This document shows positions 8,271 to 16,271 of a DNA stretch of 64,000 nt, in pieces. The notes below the pieces were generated by a model. The model was not told the origin of the DNA. It searched no databases and saw nothing but the letters and a program-made list of their open reading frames with translations. Numbering within the stretch: position 1 is the first letter of the stretch; every line of letters starts with the position of its first letter. The DNA is from Actinopolymorpha cephalotaxi (GTDB taxonomy: Bacteria; Actinomycetota; Actinomycetes; Propionibacteriales; Actinopolymorphaceae), in the NCBI RefSeq assembly GCF_013408535.1, contig NZ_JACBZA010000001.1:5664850-5728849 (forward strand), written 5' to 3'. A program made the translations under genes and the position numbers.

Positions 8271-8306
8271 GTGGCGGCCCCTCCCATCATCGGGATGGAC
8301 CGCCAC
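8271..8306 (-). terminator. Hairpin terminator downstream of bldC
   Basis: GTGGCGG (8271-8277) pairs with CCGCCAC (8300-8306), and an inner TCCC/GGGA stem closes a 6-nt loop. It lies 40 nt past the bldC stop. There is no long T-tract, as is usual in actinobacteria, so activity is inferred. Confidence 0.5.
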
Positions 8307-8346
8307 CTCGCAATACCTGCGTGTCCGAGCGTGAGACAACCACCGT

Positions 8347-8565
8347 TCAGCGGCTCTCTGCTCCCCCGCGCTGTTCGGGGAGAACCCCGGCCAGCAGCGC
8401 TCGCACCTCGGACTCACGGTAACGCCGGTGTCCCCCAAGTGTCCGGATCGAGCTGAGCTTGCCTGCCTTAGCCCACCGGGTCACTGTTTTGGGGTCGACC
8501 CTGAACATGGCCGCGACCTCTGCCGGCGTCAGCAGAGACTCGGTCTCCGGCGTACGTGTCGTCAT
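8347..8565 (-). CDS. bldC: BldC-type MerR-like DNA-binding protein
   Basis: Encodes 72 aa, nearly all a single winged helix-turn-helix: LLTPAEVAAMFRVDPKTVTR, then WAKAGKLSSIRTLGGHRRYR, ESEVRALLAG. This matches Streptomyces BldC almost residue for residue. BldC binds head-to-tail on direct repeats and controls the timing of development. Unlike classical MerR proteins it has no coiled coil or effector domain, and none is present here. ATG at 8565 is chosen for its GGAGGAGG site; a longer reading would add 17 poorly conserved residues. The flanking hypothetical gene and vdh are the same neighbours as in Streptomyces. Confidence 0.95.
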   Translation of the reverse strand: MTTRTPETESLLTPAEVAAMFRVDPKTVTRWAKAGKLSSIRTLGGHRRYRESEVRALLAGVLPEQRGGAESR

Positions 8566-8805
8566 GAGCGGCCTCCTCCACGAGAAGCGGACATTCGTCC
8601 GTCCCGCACCCTCCATGGTGCATCGAATCCCTCTACGAGGACAGGGGCTTGTGTCAGGACAAGCACCACTTTGGTCACGCCGTGTTATGCATCCCCCACG
8701 CGACGTAGTGGTCCCAGTCCACCCCTCTCCTCACGTGACTCACCGTAACCCGTATCCGGTAGTTCCGCCCAGTTTTCCCAGAATTTCCGGACCTGTTCCG
8801 GTGTT

Positions 8806-9636
8806 TCACGATGCGCGCTCTTTTTCGCGCATCTCCCACCACTGCTTCCGTAGGCGGTGGTAGATCGTTCTCGCCTCCTCGTCGTCACCCTTCGCCACCG
8901 CCTGGAGGGCGGCGGCAACGTCACTGGCGGAGCGGTCCGCGGTCATCCGCTCCGAGCCCATCAGCCGCACGAGACCGCCGTAGTCCAGCTCCACCCAGCT
9001 GTGCGGATGGAACGACTCGATCCAGCGGCCGAGCGTGCGAAGCGGCTCCATCTCCCAATCCGGGCGAGCCCGGGTCAGCAGCCGGTGGGCCCGGCTGAGC
9101 CGGCGGCGCGCCTCCACCATGGGTGCGCGGTAGCGAAGCTCCACAGGATCCATCCCGATACTGCGGTCCTCATCACCAAAGATGACGAACCAGGCCAGCG
9201 GAACGTGCCAGCGCGCGGTCAGGATGTGGGGCTCGGCGTCCGGTGGACATTCGTTCTCACCGAGCGCGTCGAAGTCGACACGATCCAGTCCGCCCGCGGG
9301 CAGCAGGACCCGCAGCACGTGCTCAGGCAACGACATCATGAGATCACCAAGTGCCTGGCGGACCCGAAGGGCGGATTCGTCCGGACACAGCAGGAGGTTG
9401 CCCTCCACCTCCATGGCATAAGCGCGACGCGCCCGCGACACGGCACCAGGTGGCAGCATTGGTAACAACGCGGCGAGCGACTCCCGTTGCTCGGTCACGG
9501 CCAAAGATGACGTTTCCGGACGTTCGGGCACCCGCACCTGGGCTTCCCACGATGTCCGCTCGCCGGCCGGGAAGGCGGGCAGCGGCTCATAAACCCGCAG
9601 GTAGCAGCAGTACGGCGTGACGACCGAAGTCCGCAT
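8806..9636 (-). CDS. Conserved hypothetical protein of the bldC-vdh neighbourhood
   Basis: Encodes 276 aa from ATG at 9636, with GGGAG just upstream. It has no signal peptide or membrane helix. Recognisable blocks are [20 protein letters not shown] at the N-terminus, [20 protein letters not shown] in the middle, and [14 protein letters not shown] followed by [20 protein letters not shown] at the C-terminus. I know no function. A protein of this kind lies between bldC and the valine dehydrogenase gene in Streptomyces (the SCO4090 position), so it is an actinobacterial core gene rather than a spurious frame. It is divergent from vdh. Longer frames running past 9636 are antisense to vdh and were discarded. 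Confidence 0.8.
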   Translation of the reverse strand: MRTSVVTPYCCYLRVYEPLPAFPAGERTSWEAQVRVPERPETSSLAVTEQRESLAALLPMLPPGAVSRARRAYAMEVEGNLLLCPDESALRVRQALGDLMMSLPEHVLRVLLPAGGLDRVDFDALGENECPPDAEPHILTARWHVPLAWFVIFGDEDRSIGMDPVELRYRAPMVEARRRLSRAHRLLTRARPDWEMEPLRTLGRWIESFHPHSWVELDYGGLVRLMGSERMTADRSASDVAAALQAVAKGDDEEARTIYHRLRKQWWEMREKERAS

Positions 9637-9768
9637 GCTCCCATCGTGCACCTCTCCGTTGGTTCGCGGCACCTGTCCAGTGAGATCCTGAGCAGTCGTT
9701 ATCGCTCTAAGGTGGAGCCGGACGCCCGCCCCACCCCCTGCGGGCACGCTCAGCGAGGAGTCACCAAC

Positions 9769-10851
9769 GTGACGGAGTTTTTCGGCCGACATCCCGGCCA
9801 CGAGCAACTGGTCTTCTGCGCCGACGAGACGAGCGGGCTGCAGGCGATCATCGCGATCTCCTCCACGGCTCTCGGGCCGGCCCTCGGCGGCACCAGGTTC
9901 CACCCGTACCCCAGCGAGGACGCGGCCGTGGCCGACGCCCTCAACCTGTCCACCGCGATGGCCTACAAGGCCGCCCTGGCCGGACTCGCCCTCGGCGGCG
10001 GGAAGGCCGTGATCATCGGAGACCCCGACCGGGACAAGACCGAGCCCCTCCTGCGGGCGTACGGCCGGTTCGTGGAGTCCCTCGGCGGCCGGTACATCAC
10101 CGCCTGCGACGTGGGCACCTATTCGCCCGACATGGACGTGATCGCCCGGGAGTCCCGCCACGTCACCGGCCGCACCGTCGAGCAGGGCGGCGCCGGCGAC
10201 TCCTCCGTCCTCACCGCGTTCGGCGTCTTCCAGGCCATGCGCGCCTGCGCCGAACACCGATGGGGTACGCCGACCCTGCGCGGCCGCCGCGTGGGCGTCT
10301 CCGGCGTCGGCAAGGTCGGCCGGCACCTGGTCGACCACGTGCTCGCCGACGGAGGCGAGGCCGTGATCACCGACGTCAGCGAGGCGGCCGTGCAGCGGGT
10401 ACGCCAAAAGCATCCCGAGGTCGACGTGGTGACCGACACGATGGCGCTGGTCGAGGCCGACCTGGACGTCTACTCACCCTGTGCGCTGGGCGGCGCGCTG
10501 GACGACACCACCGTGCCCCGGCTGCGGGCCGGCGTCGTCTGCGGCGGCGCCAACAACCAGCTCGCCCACCCCGGCATCGAGAAGCTGCTGCAGGACCGCG
10601 GCATCCTGTACGCGCCCGACTACCTCGTCAACGCGGGCGGCCTGATCCAGGTGGCCGACGAGCTGCACGGGTTCGACTTCGAGCGGGCCAGGGCCCGTGC
10701 CGCGCGGATCCTGGACACCACCCGCGAGGTCCTGCAGGCGGCCGACGCCGAAGGCGTACCCCCCGTGGTCGCCGCCGACCGGCTGGCCGAACGCCGGATG
10801 GCCGACGCGGGCCGCGGCCGGCCGTTGTGGCTGAACGCACCGAGCGGCTGA
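9769..10851 (+). CDS. vdh: Leucine/valine (branched-chain amino acid) dehydrogenase
   Basis: Encodes 360 aa, the usual length. GTG at 9769 follows GCGAGGAG, and the next residues [20 protein letters not shown] are the family N-terminus. Catalytic features are seen in order: the glycine/lysine loop [20 protein letters not shown], the active-site lysine region [19 protein letters not shown], the aspartate in [14 protein letters not shown], and the Rossmann loop [15 protein letters not shown] binding NAD+. C-terminal VCGGANNQL and [10 protein letters not shown] are family signatures. The enzyme oxidatively deaminates valine, leucine or isoleucine to 2-oxo acids and ammonia, feeding branched-chain catabolism and fatty-acid precursors. 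Substrate preference within the family is not resolved. Confidence 0.93.
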   Translation: MTEFFGRHPGHEQLVFCADETSGLQAIIAISSTALGPALGGTRFHPYPSEDAAVADALNLSTAMAYKAALAGLALGGGKAVIIGDPDRDKTEPLLRAYGRFVESLGGRYITACDVGTYSPDMDVIARESRHVTGRTVEQGGAGDSSVLTAFGVFQAMRACAEHRWGTPTLRGRRVGVSGVGKVGRHLVDHVLADGGEAVITDVSEAAVQRVRQKHPEVDVVTDTMALVEADLDVYSPCALGGALDDTTVPRLRAGVVCGGANNQLAHPGIEKLLQDRGILYAPDYLVNAGGLIQVADELHGFDFERARARAARILDTTREVLQAADAEGVPPVVAADRLAERRMADAGRGRPLWLNAPSG

Positions 10852-10895
10852 CCGGCGCTGAGCGGCCGCCGGGGCGCTCACCTGCGCACGCCTGA

Positions 10896-10936
10896 CACGA
10901 CCGCGGGCCCGGCACCTGGCCGGACCCGCGGTCGTG
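10896..10936. terminator. Bidirectional terminator between vdh and the ThuA gene
   Basis: A perfect 12-bp stem (CACGACCGCGGG at 10896-10907 with its complement at 10925-10936) is followed on the plus strand by a T-rich run (GTGTTTCTGTCGTT). It separates the convergent vdh and ThuA genes. Confidence 0.75.
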
Positions 10937-10964
10937 GTGTTTCTGTCGTTCTGTGTTCCCGGCG

Positions 10965-11642
10965 TCAGGACCGGCCGGCCACCCAGCGGGCGGCGTTGCG
11001 GATGATGTGGCGTACGTCGTCCCGGTAGTACGTGGGGTTCTCCTCGTGGCCCGGCCGGAAGTAGAACACCCGCCCGTTGCCGACCGTGTACGCACACCCG
11101 GACCGGAACTCGTGCCCGCCGGGGAACGTCGAGTGGAACACCACCGTGTCCGGCTTGCCGCAGCCGAACTCCTCGTCGTACATCTCCTCTTCCTCGATGG
11201 CGAAGTCGCTCACGCCGGCGGCGATCGGGTGCTCCGGAGCCAGCACCTTGATCGACTCCGGGCCCGCGTCGTGCTTCACGCCGCCGATCCGGCCGTCGTC
11301 ACCGATCAGCCGGGTGAACGGCTTGGCCATGTGCGAGGAGTGCAGCGCGAGGAAGCCCATCCCGCGTTCCTTGACGTGCCGTTCGATCCGGTCGACGGTC
11401 TCGTCGCTGACGTTGCGGTGCAGCATGTGCCCCCACCACGCGAGTACGTCGGTCTGCGCGAGCACCTCCTCGGGCACGCCCTGGCCGGGGTCGACGAGCT
11501 CGGCCGTGCTCACCTGGAACCCCTGGTCCTTGTCCTGGCGCAGGCCGTCGGCGACCGCGCCGTTGATGTCGTGCGGGTACCACTCCCTGGGCGCGGTGTG
11601 CTCGGACCAGACGAGGACGCGGATCTTTCCCTGCTCGCTCAC
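10965..11642 (-). CDS. ThuA-domain protein (trehalose/sugar utilisation family)
   Basis: Encodes 225 aa from GTG at 11642, with GGAGGAAAC upstream. The class I glutamine-amidotransferase-like fold of ThuA is clear: RVLVWSEHTAPREWYPHDIN at the N-terminus, WWGHMLHRNVSD, the nucleophile-elbow equivalent FLALHSSHMAKPFTRLIG, and VFYFRPGHEENPTYY. ThuA proteins accompany sugar oxidation and uptake genes and are linked to 3-keto-sugar metabolism. Here the gene sits next to a uronate-dehydrogenase-like oxidoreductase on the same strand, so a role in sugar or sugar-acid catabolism is plausible. The exact reaction is unknown. Confidence 0.9.
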   Translation of the reverse strand: MSEQGKIRVLVWSEHTAPREWYPHDINGAVADGLRQDKDQGFQVSTAELVDPGQGVPEEVLAQTDVLAWWGHMLHRNVSDETVDRIERHVKERGMGFLALHSSHMAKPFTRLIGDDGRIGGVKHDAGPESIKVLAPEHPIAAGVSDFAIEEEEMYDEEFGCGKPDTVVFHSTFPGGHEFRSGCAYTVGNGRVFYFRPGHEENPTYYRDDVRHIIRNAARWVAGRS

Positions 11643-11774
11643 GTTTCCTCCTACGAGAGGTGGCCGGCGATCGAAGGTCGCCGGCCGGCGGAACCGCGAG
11701 GACGTAACGCCGAGACGCCGATGTGTCGGGTACGGGCCTCACGGGGATCTGGTGGTGCGAAGTGTCGCTGGGGG

Positions 11775-11836
11775 TTCGGACGGCTTGGGTTCGGAAGGCT
11801 GGAGGTTCTGACGGCTGGAGGTTCGGAAGGCTAGGG
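11775..11836. repeat. Four tandem 16-bp repeats overlapping a gene 3' end
   Basis: Four near-identical copies of TTCGGAAGGCTGGAGG (with G/T and A/C variants) lie at 11775-11789, 11790-11805, 11806-11821 and 11822-11836. The last copy contains the stop codon of the minus-strand dehydrogenase-like gene. Confidence 0.85.
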
Positions 11837-12640
11837 CAGCGGGCCGACGGCGCACAGGCCGCGTTCCTCGTCGGGGCTCACCGAGCCGGCGAACGCCTCG
11901 GAGTCCATGGTCGGCGTGTAGCCGAGGTCGGCCGTGGCGTTGCCGGTGTCCCACTCGTGGCGGGTGTTGGCGGAGATCCCGTGGTAGACGCCGAACGGCA
12001 CCTTCGCCGCGTCGGCCTCGACCGCGCCGACCACCAGTGCCCGCAGGTCCTCCGGCCCGATCCAGGACGGCAGCCCGCCGACCGAGCCCGGCCGGGGCTG
12101 GACGCCACCGAACCGCAGGCACACCACCGACAGCTCGGTGCGATAGGCGTACGTACGCCCGATCGCCTCCGTGAACGCCTTGCTCGTGCCGTACAGGCAG
12201 CACGGCGACGGCGGCCAGGCCGGATCGATCGGCACCTCTCCCCGCCGGACGTAGGCGCCCATCGCGTGCACCGAACTGGCCAGCACCACCCGGCGCACCC
12301 CGGCCGCCAGCGCCGCCTCCAGGACGGACGCCACCACGTCGAAGTTCGGGCCGCGCAGGTCCGCCCAGGACGCCTGCGGGCTGGGGTCGGCGGCCAGGTG
12401 CACGACGGTGTCCATGCCGGCGACCACCTCGGCCACGAAGTCCGGATCGGCCAGGTCGCCGGGCCGGACCTCCACCGAGCCGGCGGAGCCGGCGGAGTCG
12501 GCCGGGATGGGGTCGGCCGGGATGGAGTTGGCCCGGTCCGCCCGGTCGGTCAGCCGGAGCGAGTAGCCGGCGAGGCCGGGTAGCAGGAGCCGGGACACGT
12601 TGCCTGCCGCTCCGGTGAGCAGCACCCTGCGCTGGGTCAT
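11831..12640 (-). CDS. NAD(P)-dependent short-chain/epimerase-family oxidoreductase, uronate dehydrogenase-like
   Basis: Encodes 269 aa from ATG at 12640, which places the Rossmann loop VLLTGAAGNVSRLLLP at the N-terminus; an in-frame ATG at 12679 is the alternative. An acidic DLADP motif binds the adenine, VVHLAADPSP and VVLASSVHAMGAYVRRGEV follow, and the catalytic Tyr-Lys pair is in YGTSK. The order and the CLRFGGVQPRP segment resemble bacterial uronate dehydrogenases, which oxidise glucuronate or galacturonate to the aldaric lactone. An insertion of about 15 Ser/Pro/Ala/Asp residues (SIPADPIPADSAGSAGSV) follows strand 2. With ThuA next door, sugar-acid catabolism is inferred; a nucleotide-sugar epimerase is the alternative. 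Confidence 0.75.
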   Translation of the reverse strand: MTQRRVLLTGAAGNVSRLLLPGLAGYSLRLTDRADRANSIPADPIPADSAGSAGSVEVRPGDLADPDFVAEVVAGMDTVVHLAADPSPQASWADLRGPNFDVVASVLEAALAAGVRRVVLASSVHAMGAYVRRGEVPIDPAWPPSPCCLYGTSKAFTEAIGRTYAYRTELSVVCLRFGGVQPRPGSVGGLPSWIGPEDLRALVVGAVEADAAKVPFGVYHGISANTRHEWDTGNATADLGYTPTMDSEAFAGSVSPDEERGLCAVGPLP

Positions 12641-13332
12641 CCGCTGGTCGTCCGTCCCGTCCGGTGTCAAGGGGGTCATCGGCTTCGCCGGCCGTACGGC
12701 CACGCTGATCGCCGGTCCACGTCTATCGCACCATGCCGGGAGGGTCCGGTGCGATTCCGGCGGCCGGACGGGTGTGCCCGATCCCGGACTCCGTCCCCCG
12801 TAGGTCTCCGTGGCAGCCCCGCGAAGGCTCCACGACAGCCCCCGCGAAGACGCTGTGACGGCTCGACCACGGCTCCGCACGGGTGCCCGGCGGTGCCGAA
12901 ACCGGACAGCCGTGCTCGGGGTCCGCCACGATTCGTCCGGACGTCCGTCTCACGCCGCCGGGCCGGCGACCGAGCCGGCCGTTCCGACCGTTGTTCGCGC
13001 TCACGGAGCCGCTGACGAGCCGCTGACGAGCCGCTCAGAACCGTTTCAGGGCCTGTTCCGGCCCTGCTCGGGGCCGGAACGCGGGCGGTACCGGGGCAAC
13101 ACGGGGGCGGCGTCCTGCCGGCCGTGGCCGGGCACGACGTACGGATTCTCCTGGTTCGGGCAGCCGCCCGCCGGGCCGTCGCCGGGCGTCGCGGGATGAT
13201 CCGGACCCACCCCAGGTGCACGATCCGGGCACATGCCGGTACCGTTGACCCACGAGCAGATGAGACCGTGAGCCCGAGGGCACACGTCTATGACGTGTTG
13301 CCCCGGTTTATGTTGTGCGAGGGGGTCGACCC
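12641..13332. other. Long divergent intergenic region with hairpin and short tandem repeat
   Basis: I find no supportable gene in about 690 bp. Three 11-bp direct repeats of GAGCCGCTGAC (the last degenerate) lie at 13006-13038. A perfect 10-bp hairpin stem follows, GTTCCGGCCC at 13055-13064 with its complement at 13071-13080 and a 6-nt loop. Promoters for the flanking divergent genes should be here, but no strong hexamers are evident. Confidence 0.4.
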
Positions 13333-13539
13333 ATGGGGCGCGGCCGTGCGAAGGCCAAGCAGACGAAGGTCGCCCGGGAGCTGAAGTACCGCACCCACGA
13401 CACCGACCTCGAAGCGCTACAGCGAGAGCTGTCGAGTCGTGAGGAAGCGAACGGCAACGTTCGTGGCGGGCAGGACGACCCCGACGAGCCTGACGAAGAC
13501 GGGGCCGACGAGGACTATCGCATCGCACGTCGCCGCTGA
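13333..13539 (+). CDS. DUF3073-family small basic/acidic protein
   Basis: Encodes 68 aa. ATG at 13333 is preceded by GAGGGGG; the upstream in-frame ATG would add six residues. The N-terminal half is MGRGRAKAKQTKVARELKYR followed by THDTDLEALQREL, the conserved DUF3073 signature; the C-terminal half is acidic (DDPDEPDEDGADEDY) and ends in RRR. The family is restricted to actinobacteria, of unknown function, and characteristically sits beside purM, as here (convergent, 21 nt apart). The basic head suggests nucleic-acid or ribosome contact, which is inference. Confidence 0.9.
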   Translation: MGRGRAKAKQTKVARELKYRTHDTDLEALQRELSSREEANGNVRGGQDDPDEPDEDGADEDYRIARRR

Positions 13540-13560
13540 CCACGGCCGACCTCATCGCGG

Positions 13561-14643
13561 TCAGCTTCTTCCGTGGCTGCCCGTGAGATGCGCTGAACCC
13601 TCGCCTGCGAGCACATTCCCGGCGATCCACGCGTGGATGCCGCGGTTGGCAAGTACGCCGACCGCGGCATCGGCGTCGTTCGCGTTCACCAGGGCGACCA
13701 TGCCCACACCCATGTTGAGCGTCCGCTCGAGTTCGGGCTGCTCGACCTGGCCCCACTCACCGACCAGGGTGCAGATCCGCGGCGGTGTCCACGTCGACCG
13801 GTCGATCTCGACATCCACGTCCGCCGGCAGCACCCGGGCGACGTTCGCCGCCAGCCCGCCGCCGGTTATGTGCGACATCGCGTGCACGTCGACCTCGCGG
13901 TTGAGCGCCAGGCAGTCCTTGGCGTAGACGCGGGTCGGCTCCAGCAGTTCCTCCCCGAGCGTGCGGCCGAGGTCGTCCACGTGCTCGGTCAGATCGCGGC
14001 CGGTCGCGGCGAGTACGTGCCGGACCAGCGAGTAGCCGTTGGAGTGCAGTCCGGACGAGGCCATCGCCACCACCACGTCGCCGGCGCGCACCCGGTCCGG
14101 GCCGAGCAGTTCGTCGGCCTCCACCACTCCGGTGGTCGCGCCGGCCACGTCGTACTCTCCCGGCGACAGCAGCCCGGGGTGCTCGGCGGTCTCCCCGCCC
14201 ACCAGGGCACAGCCGGCGTGCACGCAGGCCTCGGCGATGCCCTTGACGATGGCCGCGATGCGTTCGGGTACGACCTTGCCGCAGGCGATGTAGTCGGTCA
14301 GGAACAGCGGCTCGGCGCCGCACACCACCAGGTCGTCGACCAGCATCCCCACCAGGTCGAAGCCGATCGTGTCGTGCTTGTCCAAAGCCTGGGCGATCGC
14401 GACCTTCGTACCCACTCCGTCGGTGGAGGTCGCCAGCAGCGGGCGCCGGTAGCCGCGCAGGGCCGAGGCGTCGAACAGCCCGGCGAAGCCGCCGACCCCG
14501 CCGACGACCTCCGGCCGCCGGGTCTTCTCCACCCAGGTGCGCATCAGGCTGACGGCCCGGTCACCGGCCTCGATGTCGACACCGGCCGCGGCGTAGGAAG
14601 CCCCCGGCGTCTGCCCGCTGGTGGGTTCGGCGGACTGGGTCAC
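13561..14643 (-). CDS. purM: Phosphoribosylformylglycinamidine cyclo-ligase (AIR synthetase)
   Basis: Encodes 360 aa from GTG at 14643, with AGGAAAGGACA upstream. PurM converts FGAM to AIR with ATP in de novo purine synthesis. The N-terminal YAAAGVDIEAGDRAVSLM, GGFAGLFD, the ATP-site glycine loop TSTDGVGTKVAIAQAL, the signature VDDLVVCGAEPLFLTDYI, and GGETAEHPG, SSGLHSNGYSLVR and HITGGG are all present in order. It lies 67 nt downstream of purF on the same strand, so purF-purM are probably co-transcribed. The C-terminus is close to the usual end of the family. Confidence 0.97.
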   Translation of the reverse strand: MTQSAEPTSGQTPGASYAAAGVDIEAGDRAVSLMRTWVEKTRRPEVVGGVGGFAGLFDASALRGYRRPLLATSTDGVGTKVAIAQALDKHDTIGFDLVGMLVDDLVVCGAEPLFLTDYIACGKVVPERIAAIVKGIAEACVHAGCALVGGETAEHPGLLSPGEYDVAGATTGVVEADELLGPDRVRAGDVVVAMASSGLHSNGYSLVRHVLAATGRDLTEHVDDLGRTLGEELLEPTRVYAKDCLALNREVDVHAMSHITGGGLAANVARVLPADVDVEIDRSTWTPPRICTLVGEWGQVEQPELERTLNMGVGMVALVNANDADAAVGVLANRGIHAWIAGNVLAGEGSAHLTGSHGRS

Positions 14644-14710
14644 TGTCCGGTGTCCTTTCCTCGGATGCGGCTCACGGACGAAACGTGGAAGTGGGGGTAC
14701 GGCCGGCGGG

Positions 14711-16201
14711 TCAGTTACCCGCGGCCGGGCCCACGACCTCGAGCTGGAACTTGCCGTGCCGGCTGGCGGCCTCGTGGATCGGCACCGGGTAGTTGCCGTC
14801 GAAGCAGGCCCGGCACAACCGGTCGGCGGGCACGCTGCTCGCCTCGGTCAGCGACTCCAGCGAGATGAAGCCGATGGAGTCCGCGCCGATCGAGGCGCAG
14901 ATCTCGTCCACGGTCTGCTCGGCCGCGATCAGCTCCTTGGGGGAGGCGAAGTCGATGCCGTAGAAGCAGGGCCACTTCACCGGGGGGCTGGCGATCCGGA
15001 CGTGCACCTCGGCAGCACCCGCGTCACGGAGCATCTTGACCAGCGCCCGCTGGGTGTTGCCGCGCACGATCGAGTCGTCCACCATCACCAGGCGCCTGCC
15101 CTCGATCACCTCGCGCAGCGGGTTGTACTTGAGCCGGATGCCGAGTTGGCGCAGCGTCTGGCTGGGCTGGATGAAGGTGCGGCCGACGTAGCTGTTCTTG
15201 ACCAGGCCGTGGCCGTACGGGATGCCGGACTCCTCGGCGTACCCGATGGCGCCCGGCGTCGCCGACTCCGGCACCGGGATCACCAGGTCGGCCTCGACGG
15301 GGAAGTCCCGCGCCAGCCGGCGCCCGACCTCGACCCGGGTCTCGTGCACCGAACGCCCGGAGATCCTGGTGTCGGGGCGGGAGAGGTAGACGAACTCGAA
15401 CAGGCAGCCCTTGGGCTCCGCGGCGGCGAACCGGCGGCTGCGTACGCCGTCGCCGTCCAGGGCGACCACCTCGCCCGGCTCCACCTCGCGGACGAACTCG
15501 GCCCCCACGATGTCCAGCGCGGCGTTCTCGCTCGCGACCACCCAGCCGGCGCCCAGCCTGCCGATCACCAGCGGGCGGATGCCCTGCGGGTCGCGGGCGG
15601 CGTACAGCGTGTCCTCGTCCATGAACACCAGCGAGAAGGCGCCCCGCAGCTCCGCACACACCGCCTGGGCCGCGTCCAGCAGCGGCCGGTCGGGATAGGT
15701 GGCCAGCAGCCGGGTGATCAGGCCGGTGTCGTTGGTCGAGCCCCGGTCACCCGGCGACTCGGCGAGGTCGGCCTCGGCCGCCCGTTTCGCGGCGAGTTCG
15801 ACCAGGTCGGCCGAGTTGGTGAGGTTTCCGTTGTGGGCCAGGGCCAGCCCGCCCGCACTCGTCGATCGGAACGTCGGCTGGGCGTTGGCCCACACGCTCG
15901 CCCCGGTCGTGGAGTAGCGGCAGTGGCCGACCGCGAGGTGCCCGACCAGCGACTCGAGGATCGCCTCGTCGAACACCTGGGAGACCAGGCCCATGTCCTT
16001 GTAGACGAGCACCTGGCGCCCGTTGCTGACCGCGATGCCCGCTGATTCCTGGCCGCGGTGCTGCAGGGCGTAGAGCCCGAAATAGGTAAGCTTCGCGACC
16101 TCCTCCCCGGGCGCCCAGACTCCGAAGACGCCACAGGCATCTTTGGGGGTCTTGTCGTCGGGATGAAGGTCGAATGAGAGCAGTCCGTCGCCGCCCGGCA
16201 C
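14711..16201 (-). CDS. purF: Amidophosphoribosyltransferase
   Basis: Encodes 496 aa from GTG at 16201. PurF makes phosphoribosylamine from PRPP and glutamine, the committed step of purine synthesis. A 22-residue propeptide precedes the catalytic Cys23 (KDACGVFGVW), which must be exposed by processing. The N-terminal nucleophile glutaminase domain continues with ALQHRGQESAGIA and GHCRYSTTG. The phosphoribosyltransferase domain has the PRPP loop RLVMVDDSIVRGNTQ. Cysteines in PCFYGID and LCRACFDG mark the Bacillus-type enzyme with an oxygen-labile [4Fe-4S] cluster. It is followed by purM. Confidence 0.97.
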   Translation of the reverse strand: MPGGDGLLSFDLHPDDKTPKDACGVFGVWAPGEEVAKLTYFGLYALQHRGQESAGIAVSNGRQVLVYKDMGLVSQVFDEAILESLVGHLAVGHCRYSTTGASVWANAQPTFRSTSAGGLALAHNGNLTNSADLVELAAKRAAEADLAESPGDRGSTNDTGLITRLLATYPDRPLLDAAQAVCAELRGAFSLVFMDEDTLYAARDPQGIRPLVIGRLGAGWVVASENAALDIVGAEFVREVEPGEVVALDGDGVRSRRFAAAEPKGCLFEFVYLSRPDTRISGRSVHETRVEVGRRLARDFPVEADLVIPVPESATPGAIGYAEESGIPYGHGLVKNSYVGRTFIQPSQTLRQLGIRLKYNPLREVIEGRRLVMVDDSIVRGNTQRALVKMLRDAGAAEVHVRIASPPVKWPCFYGIDFASPKELIAAEQTVDEICASIGADSIGFISLESLTEASSVPADRLCRACFDGNYPVPIHEAASRHGKFQLEVVGPAAGN

Positions 16202-16271
16202 GGTCCGAGTCTAACCACGCGTCCCGGGCGGCCCGCGCGGGGCGTACGTCCGGCCGCCATAACCTGGGCGG

